A program made the translations under genes and the position numbers. Below the pieces are notes generated by a model. That model saw only the letters and a program-made list of their open reading frames with translations. It did no database searches and had not been told where the DNA came from. A DNA stretch of 64,000 nt from Cristatella mucedo (Eukaryota; Bryozoa; Phylactolaemata; Cristatellidae), in contig WPIO01000022.1 in assembly GCA_009760855.2 (NCBI GenBank), positions 5,186,001 through 5,250,000 of the forward strand, written 5' to 3'. Shown here piece after piece: positions 47,096 to 59,150 of this stretch. Positions within the stretch are counted from its first letter, which is position 1; each line of letters starts with the position of its first letter.

Positions 47096-49300
47096 CCTCT
47101 CTCTCTCCAATCCTAGCCATGTGCAATGCTGTAGCTGGGAAAGATATATGATGCTTCCTAGGTCCACATCGTTCTAAATATTGCAATCAGTGTAGTACGT
47201 TATGATCGATAATGATATTAGTTGTGATATAATGATACTAGTTTTAATACAAATCGCAGGGCACCGTTCTCCTCCAACGCTCCACCATAGGTTTTGTTAA
47301 CCCGTTTAGTCAGCCAAAAGTTTTGGTTGATTTCGCTCGCTCAATCAAGCGGAAAAAGCTTCAGCGAAAGCTTCGGCGAAAGTAGCAGTGATCTGAGAAG
47401 CAGGTGAGCATGACTCTCTGCCCTCTTTGGCGAACCCGACGTGTGCCCAACGGCGAAAAGCACTGCTCGAAGAAGCAAGGTAGCCTGCGAATCGGGCCTT
47501 GCCGCTAACTAGTAGTTACTGCAGATGAGCCTTCAAAAAGAGTGCTGGCTGCTTCGCCAATAGCAGGAGCCCGGGCGGCACTGAATTGCCCGAGACTATG
47601 TGATCCACCTGTCCGACGCGTAGCCGTCCTTTTTCGCACGAAGGACATCCTGCCCTTATATTGTGCCATCATGCGATGTCGTTCTGTCGAGCTGTTGTGC
47701 CCTACCAGCTGTCGCGAGGCATATCCTGCCTGCAGAGGCTGGATAGCACCATAGCTCTGTGAGATCGAAAGACCGCCGTGACAGGTCTGCGGAAGGCCTC
47801 GCCACGGTTCACAGCTGTCCAGTCTATCCAATTTGCTTTTGAAGAGACATGCGCGGATTCTACGGCGAGAAATTTGCTTCTCATTGGATAGCAGCAGAAA
47901 GAGATGCCGCAATTTGTGGCAAATTCTCTGGCAATGTCGCTTTCGGTGTAGCTGCATGACCTCGAGGTGGCCCCCTGAGCCGGATCCTTAAAATGACAGA
48001 TGGTGACGTTGATTTGTGCTGCTGCACCCGTCTGCTGAGCTCCCCCACCAGGGTCCTCGTTATGTCCCACACTTAAGAAGGTCCGGGCTGCCTCGACCAT
48101 TAATTAATATCGCGCAGCCGTCAGGCACGCTCCGACATGGGAGAGCTGCATACGTACATAACAGCGTCGTGCAGTCAATATGTGCCTCCCACACACGAGT
48201 GCTAAGCTTAGACTTCGCGAGCCCTCTGATCGGTCACTAATGAGGAGAAAAAATTTACGTCCAGAGAGACAGGGGACGCTTTTAGAACCGAGGTTACGGC
48301 CGACGTACCGCTCGCTAACGCCGCGGGAGCATCGGCGCTAGAATGAGGCCGTTCGCGAGATCTGAGGAGTCTCGCTGCTGGAGCTGCCACTCAGCCTACT
48401 CGCCGTCGAGCAAGCGGGGAGGAACCGGGCGGATTCATTAAATAGTGTCACGCGTAGGGGATCGGCCGATTGTCATCGGAGTAGCGATCGGCGATCGGAT
48501 GCACTTTCTGAGGTCTCTCTCGCTGCTCATGCACACATATACGCCGTACGGCGGCGCCACGTAAGCCACGACCGCCAGCAGCTGGTGCCCAGGTCGCTCG
48601 CACTTAGCCGATGAGTCAGGAAACTGGCCGGCGGTGGCGGCGGCATTGGAATCGGCTGGGACGACAGGTCGCTCCGACGAGCCCCGATTTGCTCTCGACA
48701 ATTTTCAGCCTGAAGTGAACAGAGGCGTGTGCCTGCAGTTCGTGCGAACAGGCGACATTTGGCAGTGCAGCTGGAGTGCAGCGGCACTTAGTTCGAGCCT
48801 CAAAGGCGAAGATGCGGTCTCGAAGCTTCTCGAAGCGGCTCCCCCAGCTCTTCACGAGCGAGCAGCTGCTTTTTAGATTCAGCAATTAGGGCAGGGCGGC
48901 TTTCTTATTCACTTTGTTCGTAGCGAAAAGGGGACGATATTGAACCAGCGCTGCTTCTTGCTGCGTATCGATTGCCTATAACTGAACACTTTACAGAGGG
49001 TGGGCGTACTCGTCTGCATGCAATAAGCTCGTGGTGTTGCACGCTTGCCGTTCACCTCTGGCTCCCTCTTGTGAGCGATCCGCAACCTGCAGCCCGCTTC
49101 CAGATACCTGCTTCAATTGATTGCTGCCAAAAAATGTATAGCAATGTGAAAAAATTCTCGAATATTATGCCGCAAGAAATTCACACACTAATGAACGGCG
49201 GACATCGCTGTTTATAGGTATATCGCGAACGCAACGCCTTAATCCTGATGTTCAGAGGGCATTATTAATGAAAAGAGAATGTCTGCGACCCGATGCACAC
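46910..49300. other. No gene recognised; moderately CpG-rich
   Basis: Minus-strand frames at 47505-47957 and 47702-48100 (150 and 132 codons) overlap each other and have no motif I know. CGAAAGCTTCGGCGAAAG repeats lie near 47357-47383. Confidence 0.45.
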
Positions 49301-49322
49301 AAATACACACACACGCACGCAC

Positions 49323-49360
<38 letters not shown>

Positions 49361-49391
49361 ACGCGCGCGCACGCACTTACACACGCACGCA
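49301..49391. repeat. (AC)n microsatellite with GCACGC interruptions
   Basis: Two AC blocks separated by CGAACGCGCGCGCACGC. Confidence 0.95.
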
Positions 49392-49639
49392 GCAGCATCC
49401 AGCTGGGCTTTCATGCAGCGACCGGTGTAATTCAACGGAACGTCCCACTGTCGTCGTGGCCACGTAAGGTGCTCGCCTCTCAGACAAAAGCCAAGACTGA
49501 CATCTAAACACTCGCACTTGGCCGGGATTTTCCGTCTCCAGCCGTCGTAGCTAGAACTTATCGCCAGCCTTCTGTCGGGTGGAACCAAGAAAAGGGACGA
49601 TCTCTGTGTAGTAGATTTTACTCGCAGTTAGTCCTAGCT

Positions 49640-49669
49640 CTCTCCCCGTCTCTCTCTCTCTCCCTCCCA

Positions 49670-49702
<33 letters not shown>

Positions 49703-49703
49703 C
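49640..49703. repeat. (CT)n microsatellite, interrupted
   Basis: CT run broken by CCC blocks. Confidence 0.95.
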
Positions 49704-49865
49704 CTGCGCCGCTGAGCTGAGACTTAGGTTCTTAGATCTGCGGTCTTAGACTCACGAGAACCTAGCTGGCATGTAGCTAATGCGAAGGCAACCTTGGGAA
49801 TGCGGCCTCGAGGAATTATTCGCTGCGTTCTCTTTCAACAAACAACGCCGATCTCAATTAATAAC

Positions 49866-50760
49866 GTCCTAGCGTATTACCCTCTCTGGTAACTCGCTGA
49901 GCCGCTTACCCGCTCTTCCCGGGTAGCCACTTCCGGAGAACCGAGGAACCGGATTTTGTCGCAATGCCGTCGAAGCCGCCACGTCCGGTGCCAGCAGCTG
50001 ACCGGAGCTGCCGGAGCCCTGAAGTCGCCGCGCGGAGGGCGTGGCCTCTCGCGGCGTTCGAGTTAGGATACGGTTTCTTAATATCCGGCGTGTAGCTGTC
50101 AGCACTGCCGTCGGCTCGGCTTTCTTCACTAGACGCTCGCCATTCTTCCTCCCGCCCCGACCCCGCCACCCCCCCCCCCGGTATGCCCCACACCCCAGTA
50201 TGCACACTCCTCATCCACCCGGTATGCACGCTCCCTAGCGCCTCCCCCCAATAGCGGAAGGCAGACCGCCTTCGCCGCGCACCGCCCAGCTCGCCGCTCG
50301 CTTTCTCTGCCCGCGAGCGAACGAGTGAGAGGCAGCCTACTCTCTCGCGAACGCAGCCGTCTGCGGGCGCCGGTCCGACCGAGCCGCAGGCTCGGTATCT
50401 ATGGTTTCGTAGCTCGAGACGCCGGTTACGGTTCAGGCTGTAAATAGACTCGGGCTCGAGGAGCCGACGAGCGGCTCCGTAGCGAGGAGCGGAAACGAGC
50501 AGCAGCGACGCAGCGAAGTCCTCATCCGATTTGACTTACGAGAGCTGCGCTGGAGCCTTGAAAGAAATCCGAGCGCGCGAGCGTGCGTGCGGCCGTGGCT
50601 CCTCGATGTCTCCTTTGAATTTCAGTAATCGGCGAGTGGCCGTATGAATTAACGCGGCCGAGAAGGTCCGCATCGTCTATCTGCGAGAAACGCCGAACGC
50701 TCGCTTATTTCTGGCCGTCCGACGATAGCGCTGGGTGACAGATTTCAGTTTATTTTTAGT
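49866..50760. other. CpG-rich patch without recognised gene
   Basis: GC- and CpG-rich by eye, with a C-run at 50169-50179. Might be an unrecognised promoter or first exon. No reading frame convinces. Confidence 0.4.
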
Positions 50761-51660
50761 CCTTCGGGTACAAAGGGCGTGTCCCTAGTCAGCTTGTCCA
50801 AAATAAATAGAAGATAGCTTTTGCTCCTCGCAGAAATTTTGCTCCTTTGGTCAAGGGCAATCTTTTGAAATCCTCCAATTTTGCTGTTCGGCGCGGTGCA
50901 AGGTCATCAGTCTCTCGCTACACAAATTGTCAAAGGCGACGCGGACATAACAATGCACAGTAGTATCCATAAAAGTGACAGTACATGTGCCTTACGTCGG
51001 ACGTTCTAGTTCATGCGCTTGCAGAATAAGGTGAATAAGCTGTAAGCTGATTCTTTGACGTGGCATCAAGAGGTCATCGTGGCATCAAGCTCGCACCCAG
51101 CAGATGCACTTTGCTAGGTGCACGGGCAAGTCATCAAGACGAGAACGAAAAGGAACTCGGCGAATGCGTCTCTTAAGATGCACGAACGGCACACAAAGCA
51201 TGCACCTCGGCGTGCCTGTCGGGAATCGCGACGCGTCCACTTTGAGGCACTTTCGTTCACACGCGCGAACACTGCAAGATATCTCCCAGAAGATGGCGAG
51301 AACAGTTGCTACTCGCAAGATGGGATTTCTGTCGCACCAGCAGGCAATGCGTGAGATACTATTTTTTTCTCTCACTGACATAATTCTGGCAGGTTTTTTT
51401 TAGACCGGTGCCGGTGGAGAAAGAAGAGCCTTGGAAATCGTTCACCCGAGAACTTGACAGGAGCCGACCGATCGTTGGAGCAGCAGCAGCAGCAGCAGCG
51501 CCACTTGCGCATCGCGCGAGCTTTCAGACATCGAGCTGACCACCATCGATCGTGCCACTCACAATGCGGGTCCGCTCCCAGTCCTTCGTCCGTACGAAGC
51601 CGCCGCCGTACGACGCTGTGCCCTGAGCCCCTCTTCCTCATCCGTGCGGAGAAAAACAAA
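50761..51660. other. No gene seen
   Basis: Includes an 11-bp direct repeat GTGGCATCAAG (51060 and 51080 regions) and a short CAG run at 51481-51498. Confidence 0.5.
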
Positions 51661-51661
51661 T

Positions 51662-51840
51662 CCGAGCTGATTTGACGGCCTCTTTTTGTATAGCGACAGA
51701 AGGGCCTTTGCGGCCACCACTGCCGCTTGCAGCGGCGATAAGGAATCGCCCCGCCGCAGGAATCGAACCCGCGACCGACCTCGGGAGCGAGGTCGCGAAA
51801 GCAATCGCCTTACTTACCTAGTGTGCCATCGCGGCTAGGG
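51662..51840 (-). mobile_element. SINE-A, near full-length copy
   Basis: Plus strand starts GAGCTGATTTGACGGCCTC and ends TGTGCCATCGCGGCTA. Box B is GATTCGAACCC on the plus strand complement region, and the palindromic CGACCTCGGGAGCGAGGTCG is retained. Confidence 0.85.
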
Positions 51841-51979
51841 ATCAGCCGTCTTCAGGAGAGAGCGGCAAGTCTGAGAGAATGGCGAGGAAGTTATTGCAGA
51901 TCCAGATTCCGATTTCACAGAATCGGCTGAGGAGAGAAAGCCAAACTTTCCCAACCAGAAGGACCTCCCTCAACGACCT

Positions 51980-52325
51980 GATCAGAGACCTTAGGCTGGA
52001 ACTCACTCCCGGCTTGCGTCACGACATCTTCTGACTTGACCACGCTTAAAAAGAAACTAAAAACGCATCTATTTTTCACAGCATTTTGTGAGTCCCTGCG
52101 ATTCGTCCTTTATGTGCTTATGCGTGCTGACACTATTTCGTGCTGCCACTAACCACACTTGCATGCTGACCCTGTGCACGTCACCCTAACCGCCCTATTA
52201 TTGTTGTTTATTGAGCATGCTACCACTGATCATTCAATCGTGTTTCCTTTGCAGCAAATATAAAGTGCCTAGAAAGAGATTGAGTTCTCTGAGGGCGCTG
52301 CATCAAATGTATTATTATTATTATT
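51980..52325 (+). mobile_element. LINE-A, 5'-truncated copy (last codons plus 3' UTR and tail)
   Basis: Reads AGLTPACVTTSSDLTTLKKK-like sequence, then KTHLFFTAF, a stop, the 3' UTR with GTGCTGACACTATTTCGTGC, the tail hairpin and (ATT)n to 52327. Confidence 0.85.
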
Positions 52326-52502
52326 AGTCCTACCAGGTCCAAAGATGGGCCTCCGAAATCTAGGCTATATGGAATGGGTCTTGTTAGATGAAAATGAGAA
52401 AGTAAAAGATGAAAGACAGCGTTACCATTTCTTTCAACTTCAAAATACAACAAAGCCCTCAACTGGGTAACCCTACCCACGCCTACATCCACCCATACCC
52501 AT

Positions 52503-52557
52503 GGGTACTGGGTGGGCGTGGGTGGCGTCAGTGATCTTGTGGGTGGGCGTGGGTGGG
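52503..52557 (+). repeat. Two tandem G-rich units with G-quadruplex pattern
   Basis: GGGTACTGGGTGGGCGTGGG at 52503-52522, then GGGTGGGCGTGGGTGGG at 52541-52557. The latter has four G3 runs with loops of 1, 3 and 1 nt. Confidence 0.8.
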
Positions 52558-52892
52558 TATTGGCCTACCTTACAAAAATCCCAATTAAGGGTGCCCATAC
52601 GAGTTCAAACGCCCGAGTCTGCCTTCAGTCCTTGTGGTGTCAAAGGCGGAGTTTTGCGAAGAGTTGTCTGCCGAGTTTTGGTCGGGTCCGCCAGATGTGG
52701 GCGTCGGATCGAAATCGGGACGACAGGCTTTGAAAATTCAAATTGAATTGCAAAAAATTCCTACAAATTACGATGAATGTTTATATCATCACGATCGAGC
52801 GCGAGGTGAAGAAGCCGGCTGATATCGACACCGGCGGAGGCCTATTCGATCCGAGACAACGTCTCTGGCAAGAACAAGGCAATCTGGCTATG

Positions 52893-52962
52893 GGTATAAT
52901 AATAATAATAATTCCTTTGATAAAGCGCCCTCAGAGAACTCAATCTCTTTCTGGGCGCTTTA
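52893..52962 (-). mobile_element. LINE-A 3' tail, truncated copy
   Basis: (ATA)n, CCTTTGATAAAGCGCCCTCA and the hairpin core, ending abruptly at GGGCGCTTTATG. Confidence 0.8.
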
Positions 52963-53023
52963 TGGGCATGGACATGGGCATGGGTATGAGTGCGAGCAGT
53001 CAGGCGACCGATCCTCTGATGAT

Positions 53024-53040
53024 GGGTGGGCGTGGGTGGG
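53024..53040 (+). repeat. Third copy of the 17-nt G-quadruplex motif
   Basis: Identical to 52541-52557. Confidence 0.85.
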
Positions 53041-53049
53041 CAGGGCCAG

Positions 53050-54135
53050 CGGGCTTTAGCAAGGGTTGCCCGTGGGTACCATCCCAAATGGCACTTAAGG
53101 GCTCTGAAGTAAATGCCTGTTAATTTTAATTAATTTTCTGTTATTATTTAATGACGATGAATACCAAGCCACGAATGTGTTAGGAAATTGATTAATTTCA
53201 AGTTAATATTCATCTTGATCACAAAAATGCCGGCCAGTTTCTATGCTTCTGATGCATCAGCAATTAGGAGATGGAACTGCCCATCCAGCTGCAAAGTTTT
53301 GTAACCTAGTTGAATGAAATTGATAACGTTCGGCACGAAGCTCTCGTGCATCTTTTTGAGAATGTGTACAACTTCATCGGCTTCTGCCACTATTGCTTTT
53401 TTCAGTATAAGCAGTTTGGACTTGAGCGGGCACAGTGGCAATGTGCTCTATGCATTTTGCCTTACACGGGCAGATGCCATGGAAACAGGTTCATTGAAAG
53501 CCGTGCAGCAAAAATATATGCAATATTCTATGAGGATGCACCCAGCTACACGAATAGTTAAGGGCATGGCGTTTCATGCGCTGGAACATTTTCCGTGTCC
53601 CTCACCCGTCGCTCTCATCCTTATAAATCTAAAACACCCCAAATTGGTGAGTTGAGTAACGCTTGGCTCGGGGCGGAGACTTCCAGCTCTAGTTTCAAGA
53701 GGAACGAACGAGAGTTAAGGAGACAGTGCGCTGAGCTCATTAGTCTTGCAGCAAAACCGGTCGCACTGCAAACCCTGTCGGGTAGGAGTTTGCAATGCCG
53801 ACTTTCCTCCCGAATCAGTCCCGACAGCTCCGATTCGGCCCCGAATTTTGCTTCCGGCGTCGTGCGATCTTGGAGACAGAATCTAATCGGCGGACTGTCG
53901 TGAGGTAGCAGCTGCTGATATGCTGCAGCTGAATCTATGCTATCCGTCTTCCCTCCTGCAGTTTTAGTCAGGACAGACTGATAGATGGTATCGTGGTGTC
54001 TCCACTGTTTTCGGATGTTGTCCGATGTGGTCAAGCCACCGATAAGTCATCGGTAATGCTTAACCTAGCTGCGATGTCATTGGTTGCGTCGCCCTGCTCC
54101 GAAGGGAGTCACTCCGATCATCCCAGATAAGAGTG
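53050..54135. other. No gene recognised; one coding-like minus-strand frame
   Basis: A 66-codon minus-strand frame at 53241-53441 has balanced composition (ends NFIQLGYKTLQLDGQFHLLI). It lacks homologues I recognise and could be chance or an exon. Confidence 0.3.
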
Positions 54136-54137
54136 TT

Positions 54138-54200
54138 TCTGGTTAAGGTGCTTGCCTTTAACGACGAAGGTCGTGGCCTCGACTTGCGGCATATTTTGAG
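54138..54200 (+). mobile_element. SINE-B head fragment
   Basis: CTGGTTAAGGTGCTTGCC (box A region), GACGAAGGTCGTGGCCTCGA (box B region). No LINE-like tail follows. Confidence 0.55.
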
Positions 54201-54477
54201 CACCTGGATAGAGCTGCAGTTCTATCAGGGCTCAGCAAATACTGCAGCATTGGAGCAACTCACGCAGGTGTGCAGTCGCTGCTCTAGGTGCAAAGCTTGC
54301 TCGTGGCAATTGAGCCTACTCGGATTTGACTGAGAGATATGAAAGCTCTCAAGTCCAAGGTGGCTAGCTAGTTCACTGGGATGCTTAGTTCCTTGGTTAG
54401 ACTAGTGTTTGCCTTTCGTAGCTTGCCCTCTATAAGGACACTCGTCCCACGAACAGGAATTTAAGTTGGCATATAGA

Positions 54478-57400
54478 TGATATAATAATAATAATAATAA
54501 CAATAATATGCTTGTATAGCGCCACAAGAGAACTAAATATCTTTCTAGGCACTTTGGATAGGCTGGAAAGAAAAGATAATTAAATGATTAGTGGTAGCAT
54601 GCACAATGTCATCAAGCATGAAATGATTAGGGGCTACATACACAGGGTCGACATGCAAAATATGGTTGTTGTAGCATGCACAGTGTCAGCACGGAGAAGC
54701 ATACAAAGGATGAATCACAAGGACCCACGAAATACTGTGATATACCGGTATGTTGTAAGCTTATTTTTAAATGTCGTCAAATCAAGAGATGTAGTGATGT
54801 CAGTCGAGAGAGTCCTACAGGCTTCGGGAGCATACAAACAAAATGTCCAGTCTCCAAAGGATTTGAGGTTCGTACGAGGTATAACTAAGCGATTCGAGTC
54901 AGAAAAGCGGTTGGTACGATGCCTAGCTTGGTGAGCGGAGAGTATTTCTGATAGGTTGGCTGTAACCAGAGAATGAAGGGACCTGAAAGTGAGTGAGAGA
55001 ACTTTGATGTCGATACGCTGCCTGATTGAAAGCCAGTGCAGGTCGGTGAGATGTGGTGTGATGTGGCAACTGCGACGCTCGCAGCAGACACGCCTGGCTG
55101 AAGAGTTTTGCACCAACTTTAAGCACCTGATTGAACGGACCGGTTGACTAGCAAGCAATGATTTACAGAAGTCGAGATGGTTGTCACAAATGCATGGACT
55201 AATTCGGATGTAGTATCCCTGTCAAAGCAAGAACGAATTTTAGCAATGCTATATAGTTGAAAGTAGGTGGACTTGACTGTGGAGCTGGTGTGGTCATCCA
55301 GTGAAAAATCGCTTAGGAACAGGACAGCTGTATTTCGTGAAAATGCAACAGGAGCTATGCCGGGAGAGCCGATTTTGAGCGTTAAGCTTTCCAGTTTCTG
55401 AGTCACGCTTGATTTATCCATAACTAGTAAGTTGGGTTTATTGTCATTCCATGTAAGAAAGTTTTCTGCCATCCAGGTGTGGATGTCAGCAATGCCTGCA
55501 ACGAGGGAGTTGAGAGAATTGGACGTGCTGGAGGTCTGGTTGGGATCAAAGCAAAGGTACAACTGAGTGTCATCTGCATAGAAGTGAAAGCCTAGATTGT
55601 CTTTAGCGATCACATCAGGAACAGGGAGAGTATAAACTCTGAAAAGAAGTGGACTGAGAACAGAACCCTGAGGTACCCCGTACCTGTGTGGCTCATCGCA
55701 CGACCCTAGTCCGGTCAAATCACTTACCCTGGAGTCTCCCACTGAGATAGGATCTGAACCATTACAATTCAGTGCCAGTGAGACCCTGGCGAGATGAGAG
55801 GTGCTCAAGAAGGACTTGGCGATCGATAGTATCAAACACTGTCAAAACATCAAGCAGAGTGACTGTATCTAAGTCTGCGTTACTTAGCAGGTCGTTGTAC
55901 AACCGAAGCAATGCTGGCTGCCTGTGGAGCGATTAGCTCGAAATCTAGACTGGAACTTGCTGCTTTCTACATATGAGCTTTCCAATGTAAGAGCTGCTCA
56001 GCTGATCTGTTAACTCGTTCCGGTGTCTTTGATAGGAATGTTAGAAGGGAGACTGGGGGGGAACTACTCAATTTCTCTTGGTCTAGTCTTGCTTTCTTTA
56101 TTAGTGGCGTAACAGCAGCCTTTCTGAAAGGTGCAGGGACATTACCCGAGGCCAAGGACATATTTAGTGTGCATACTATGCGTGGCAGCAAGCGAACTAT
56201 GCATAGTAGAAATAGGACAGTGGGACTAGGGTCCAAAGGACTAGTATTCTTTAACTGAGAGATGAATTTCAGGTTGAGGTCACTCGTAGCCTCCTTGAAT
56301 GTAGACATTGAGGTGCTGCACGGAATTGAGGCAGAGAAGTACTATGCGGTTGTTATTGAAGAACACGAGTCTAGTAGGGATGCTCCTAACATGGCATGTA
56401 CTTACGGATCTTGTCTATCTTGCTCACTAAAAAGCTTGACAAGCGATCGGCTAAGTTACCATAATGATCACTAGTTAAGGGGCTCACCTGGGAGCGATTA
56501 AGGAGACCATTGATGGTAAACATCAGCATTGTTGGCTTGTGCAGCTGTGACTCAACATTTTTTTTTTATAGAAGCTAGACTTCGCTTTTGCTAGGATCTA
56601 TTGTTATAATCTGCAGTAGTCTTCACATGCCTTACACATGGACAGTCAGTCATTACCTTTTTTAATTTTCTCATGCTTGGGGTTAGTAGACCTAGTTAAT
56701 TTAATGTCTGCGGTAACTCAAAGGCCGTCTGGATGAGGGCCCCCGTGCACTTAGTCAGAGGTGCAAACTCGTTAAGCATGTCAGCAAGTGTTGTGTTTTA
56801 GCATTCTACCAATGAGAACAGGTTGGAAGTGGAATTAAGAAGCAAGGGAGACGAAGGAGATATTTTCACTCGGACAGCATTAATAATACACTTGATAATA
56901 GATGTCACGGGTCTTAAGGATTGGCAAGTCACAGATAATTTTGGATTTGGAGGACACACACTGTAGACTTAATGAGATCCACAAGTGATCAGATGGGCAG
57001 AATTTAGTATTAGTAAGGAATGATGCCGTACACTAGTGGGAGAATATTTGATCGAGCGTGTCACCCTTGTTGTGAGTGGGGTCATGCCTACGAGCCACGA
57101 GACAAAATGAGTCAGTCGGTGCACGAAATTTGCTACTTAACCAGGAAAAAACTATTTCTTGCACACAGAATCGAAATGAGATCAGAGAAATCTGAGATAA
57201 AGGAAGACTTGATACCTGGGGGTTAGAGATTACTGCCATCGCTGGCAGCTTGTTGTCGGTGGGACTGAAAACAAGAGATTTGAAAGGCTGCTTCGATGGG
57301 GACTGCAAGCGGTTTGAAATTGAGGGAGGAAGTGCAACGACGACTACTCCGTGACCAGTTTTTATTTATCTAGGGGTATGGAAGGAGAAACCTGTCGGGA

Positions 57401-57560
57401 TTGCATCTGTTATGCTCAGGCCGTTAGTCGATTTCAGCCAGGTTTTGGTCAAAGCGAACAGGTCTAGATTATTTTCAATAATCGTTCCATTTATTGTCAA
57501 GGGTTTATTGCAAATTGAGCGAGAATTTCAAAGACAAGCGTTGAAATAGGTCGCCGGGTT
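54478..57560 (-). mobile_element. LINE-A, near-complete ORF2 (endonuclease, RT, C-terminal domain, 3' tail), inactivated
   Basis: The longest element in the window, about 3.1 kb. From its 5' end: apurinic-type endonuclease pieces (NSRSICNKPL, ENNLDLFALTKTWL at about 57435-57477, DAIPTGFSF), and PTHNKGDTLDQIF at about 57040-57080, where CR1/L2 endonucleases carry PTHNRGNTLDL. Reverse transcriptase fingers follow (PLDPSPTVLF, SGNVPAPFRKAAVTPLIKKA, at 55967-56308), then [10 protein letters not shown] (about 55650-55679) and catalytic YADD (55569-55580). The C-terminal domain is LRLVQNSSARRVC-like with HITPHLTDLHWLS. The 3' UTR and tail lie at 54478-54720. Several frameshifts and stops (including one after the endonuclease PR motif) separate these blocks, so it cannot make a full protein. 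Its 5' part may reach 57830. It codes for target-primed reverse transcription machinery of the CR1/L2 superfamily. Confidence 0.9.
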
Positions 57561-57841
57561 ATAATCACCATGATGACCACTTGGCAAAAGAGATTCACAG
57601 CAGCGCTTGAGAGATATCTCGCACGGCAGCAGGATACAATGCTTGAGATACCAAACAAGCAGGGCTTGTGGCCACGTGTGGTTTGGCCACTACGGTGTCT
57701 CCGGATCGGACTTCTTTGGAAATCCCTAATTCAGGACCCTGGCAGCAGCAATCGCAGTAAGAAATGCAGTTAGATGAGATAGAGAAATGAGAATAGGCAC
57801 GGACAAGCGTACCTAATAGGCAGGTTACCAAACGTAACGTA

Positions 57842-57915
57842 AAAAACGTAATTCATTTGTATAGCGCCCAAAGAGAACTTCATCTCTGTTCAGGCGCTTC
57901 AAATATGCCTCGGGG
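57842..57915 (-). mobile_element. SINE-B tail fragment next to the LINE-A 5' end
   Basis: GTAATTCATTTGTATAGCGC, then CAGGCGCTTCAAATATGCC matches the reverse complement of the 16.6-kb SINE-B tail. The head is missing. Confidence 0.7.
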
Positions 57916-58890
57916 CAGCATAAAGCAGAAAGCGTTTACATATCTACAGGCACGTAATTTCCGACGCCCTACGGTCAAACGACAAACAGATATGCTTTAA
58001 ACGGTTTTTAGCAGCATCGGTTTCCGTGCACGATGCTTGCAATAATTTGGAGTTTCGGAAGAGATTTCTGCAGCGGAAAAGAAACGCTAGTAGCGTTTCT
58101 AGTCGGGAGGTGAGAATATCGTGCGAATCTTCGTCCCGTCACTAGCAAACTGTTGTGCTTTTGATTTAAAGCGCAGTGCCACCAACACAGCATTCGTAAC
58201 GGGGGCTACTCGTTGAAAGCGCATGGCAGATACTGGCGAAGACAGCGAAGCTTCGAATAGTGACTGACGTCATAGAGGCAGCTCCAGAGTTCCAGTAACG
58301 TATGACTGACAATTGCAGGTGCCACTGCAGGAAACAAGAACGCCAATTCCTTAATAGCAACATAGAGCCGCGTATTTCACAGCCGAAGATTCGTGCACAC
58401 AACACCAGCTATAATGCACAGTCAATTAACCGTCCGGCACTCTAAATCGCCTTTTAAATGATCTAAGTCGTAGATTACAACGCAGCCGGTTCGCAACACA
58501 ACTATTCAGGAACCGCTAACAATTCTCTGCACCCACAATCTGATCGATTCAGCTCGTCAATTTTTCACTGTCCACTCCTTCAACGAAGGCCTTTCTCAAC
58601 CGGTATACCAAAAGAATCCTTATATAGCCGGTTGTTATAGTTTGTGCGAATCTACCATAAATCGCTACCTAGCATTTCAGGAGCGTTATTCACAGCAGTC
58701 ATTCTAGCTGTCGCGTCTTTGTCATCTTCACCGACATCCGTCACAGCACCAAGCTGAGCTACAAGGAATCGCCTAAATCGTCGGCTTTGCTGCCGTGCCG
58801 GTCACGTGGCATCACCCGCGACTAGAGGCGAGGGAGGACCTCGTCTGGCTTCCGCCGCATATCGTCGCAGGCTATTTAAACAATCTCAAC
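57916..58890. other. No gene seen
   Basis: A 9-bp hairpin AGAAACGCT/AGCGTTTCT at about 58080-58100; otherwise unrecognised. Confidence 0.5.
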
Positions 58891-58891
58891 T

Positions 58892-59150
58892 ACTAATAAT
58901 AAAATATTTCTCTGGTGCCTTAAGAGAGCTCAATCTCGTTTCTAAGCATTTCGCATATATTGGAAAGGAAGCAGGTCGGTCGATACATAAGTGATTGCAT
59001 GCACGGTGTCAGCACGCAAAAGCACACACAGGATAATTCACAGGTACCGAGCAAATGCCGCGAAAAGCAGGTGCGCGTTTAGCTTTGTTTTTCTTTCAAA
59101 TAAGCTTCGAGTTGGGGAATGCAGCGACGTCAGCTAGTAGAGTTCCGGGC
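58892..59150 (-). mobile_element. LINE-A 3' end, diverged copy
   Basis: ACTAATAATAAAATATTTC, GAGAGCTCAATCTCGTTTCT, then 3' UTR landmarks (GGTGTCAGCACGCAAAAGCA) up to the last coding part. Confidence 0.75.

Noticed and set aside
47505-48100. 150- and 132-codon minus-strand frames
   Set aside because: They overlap each other in different frames; no known motif.
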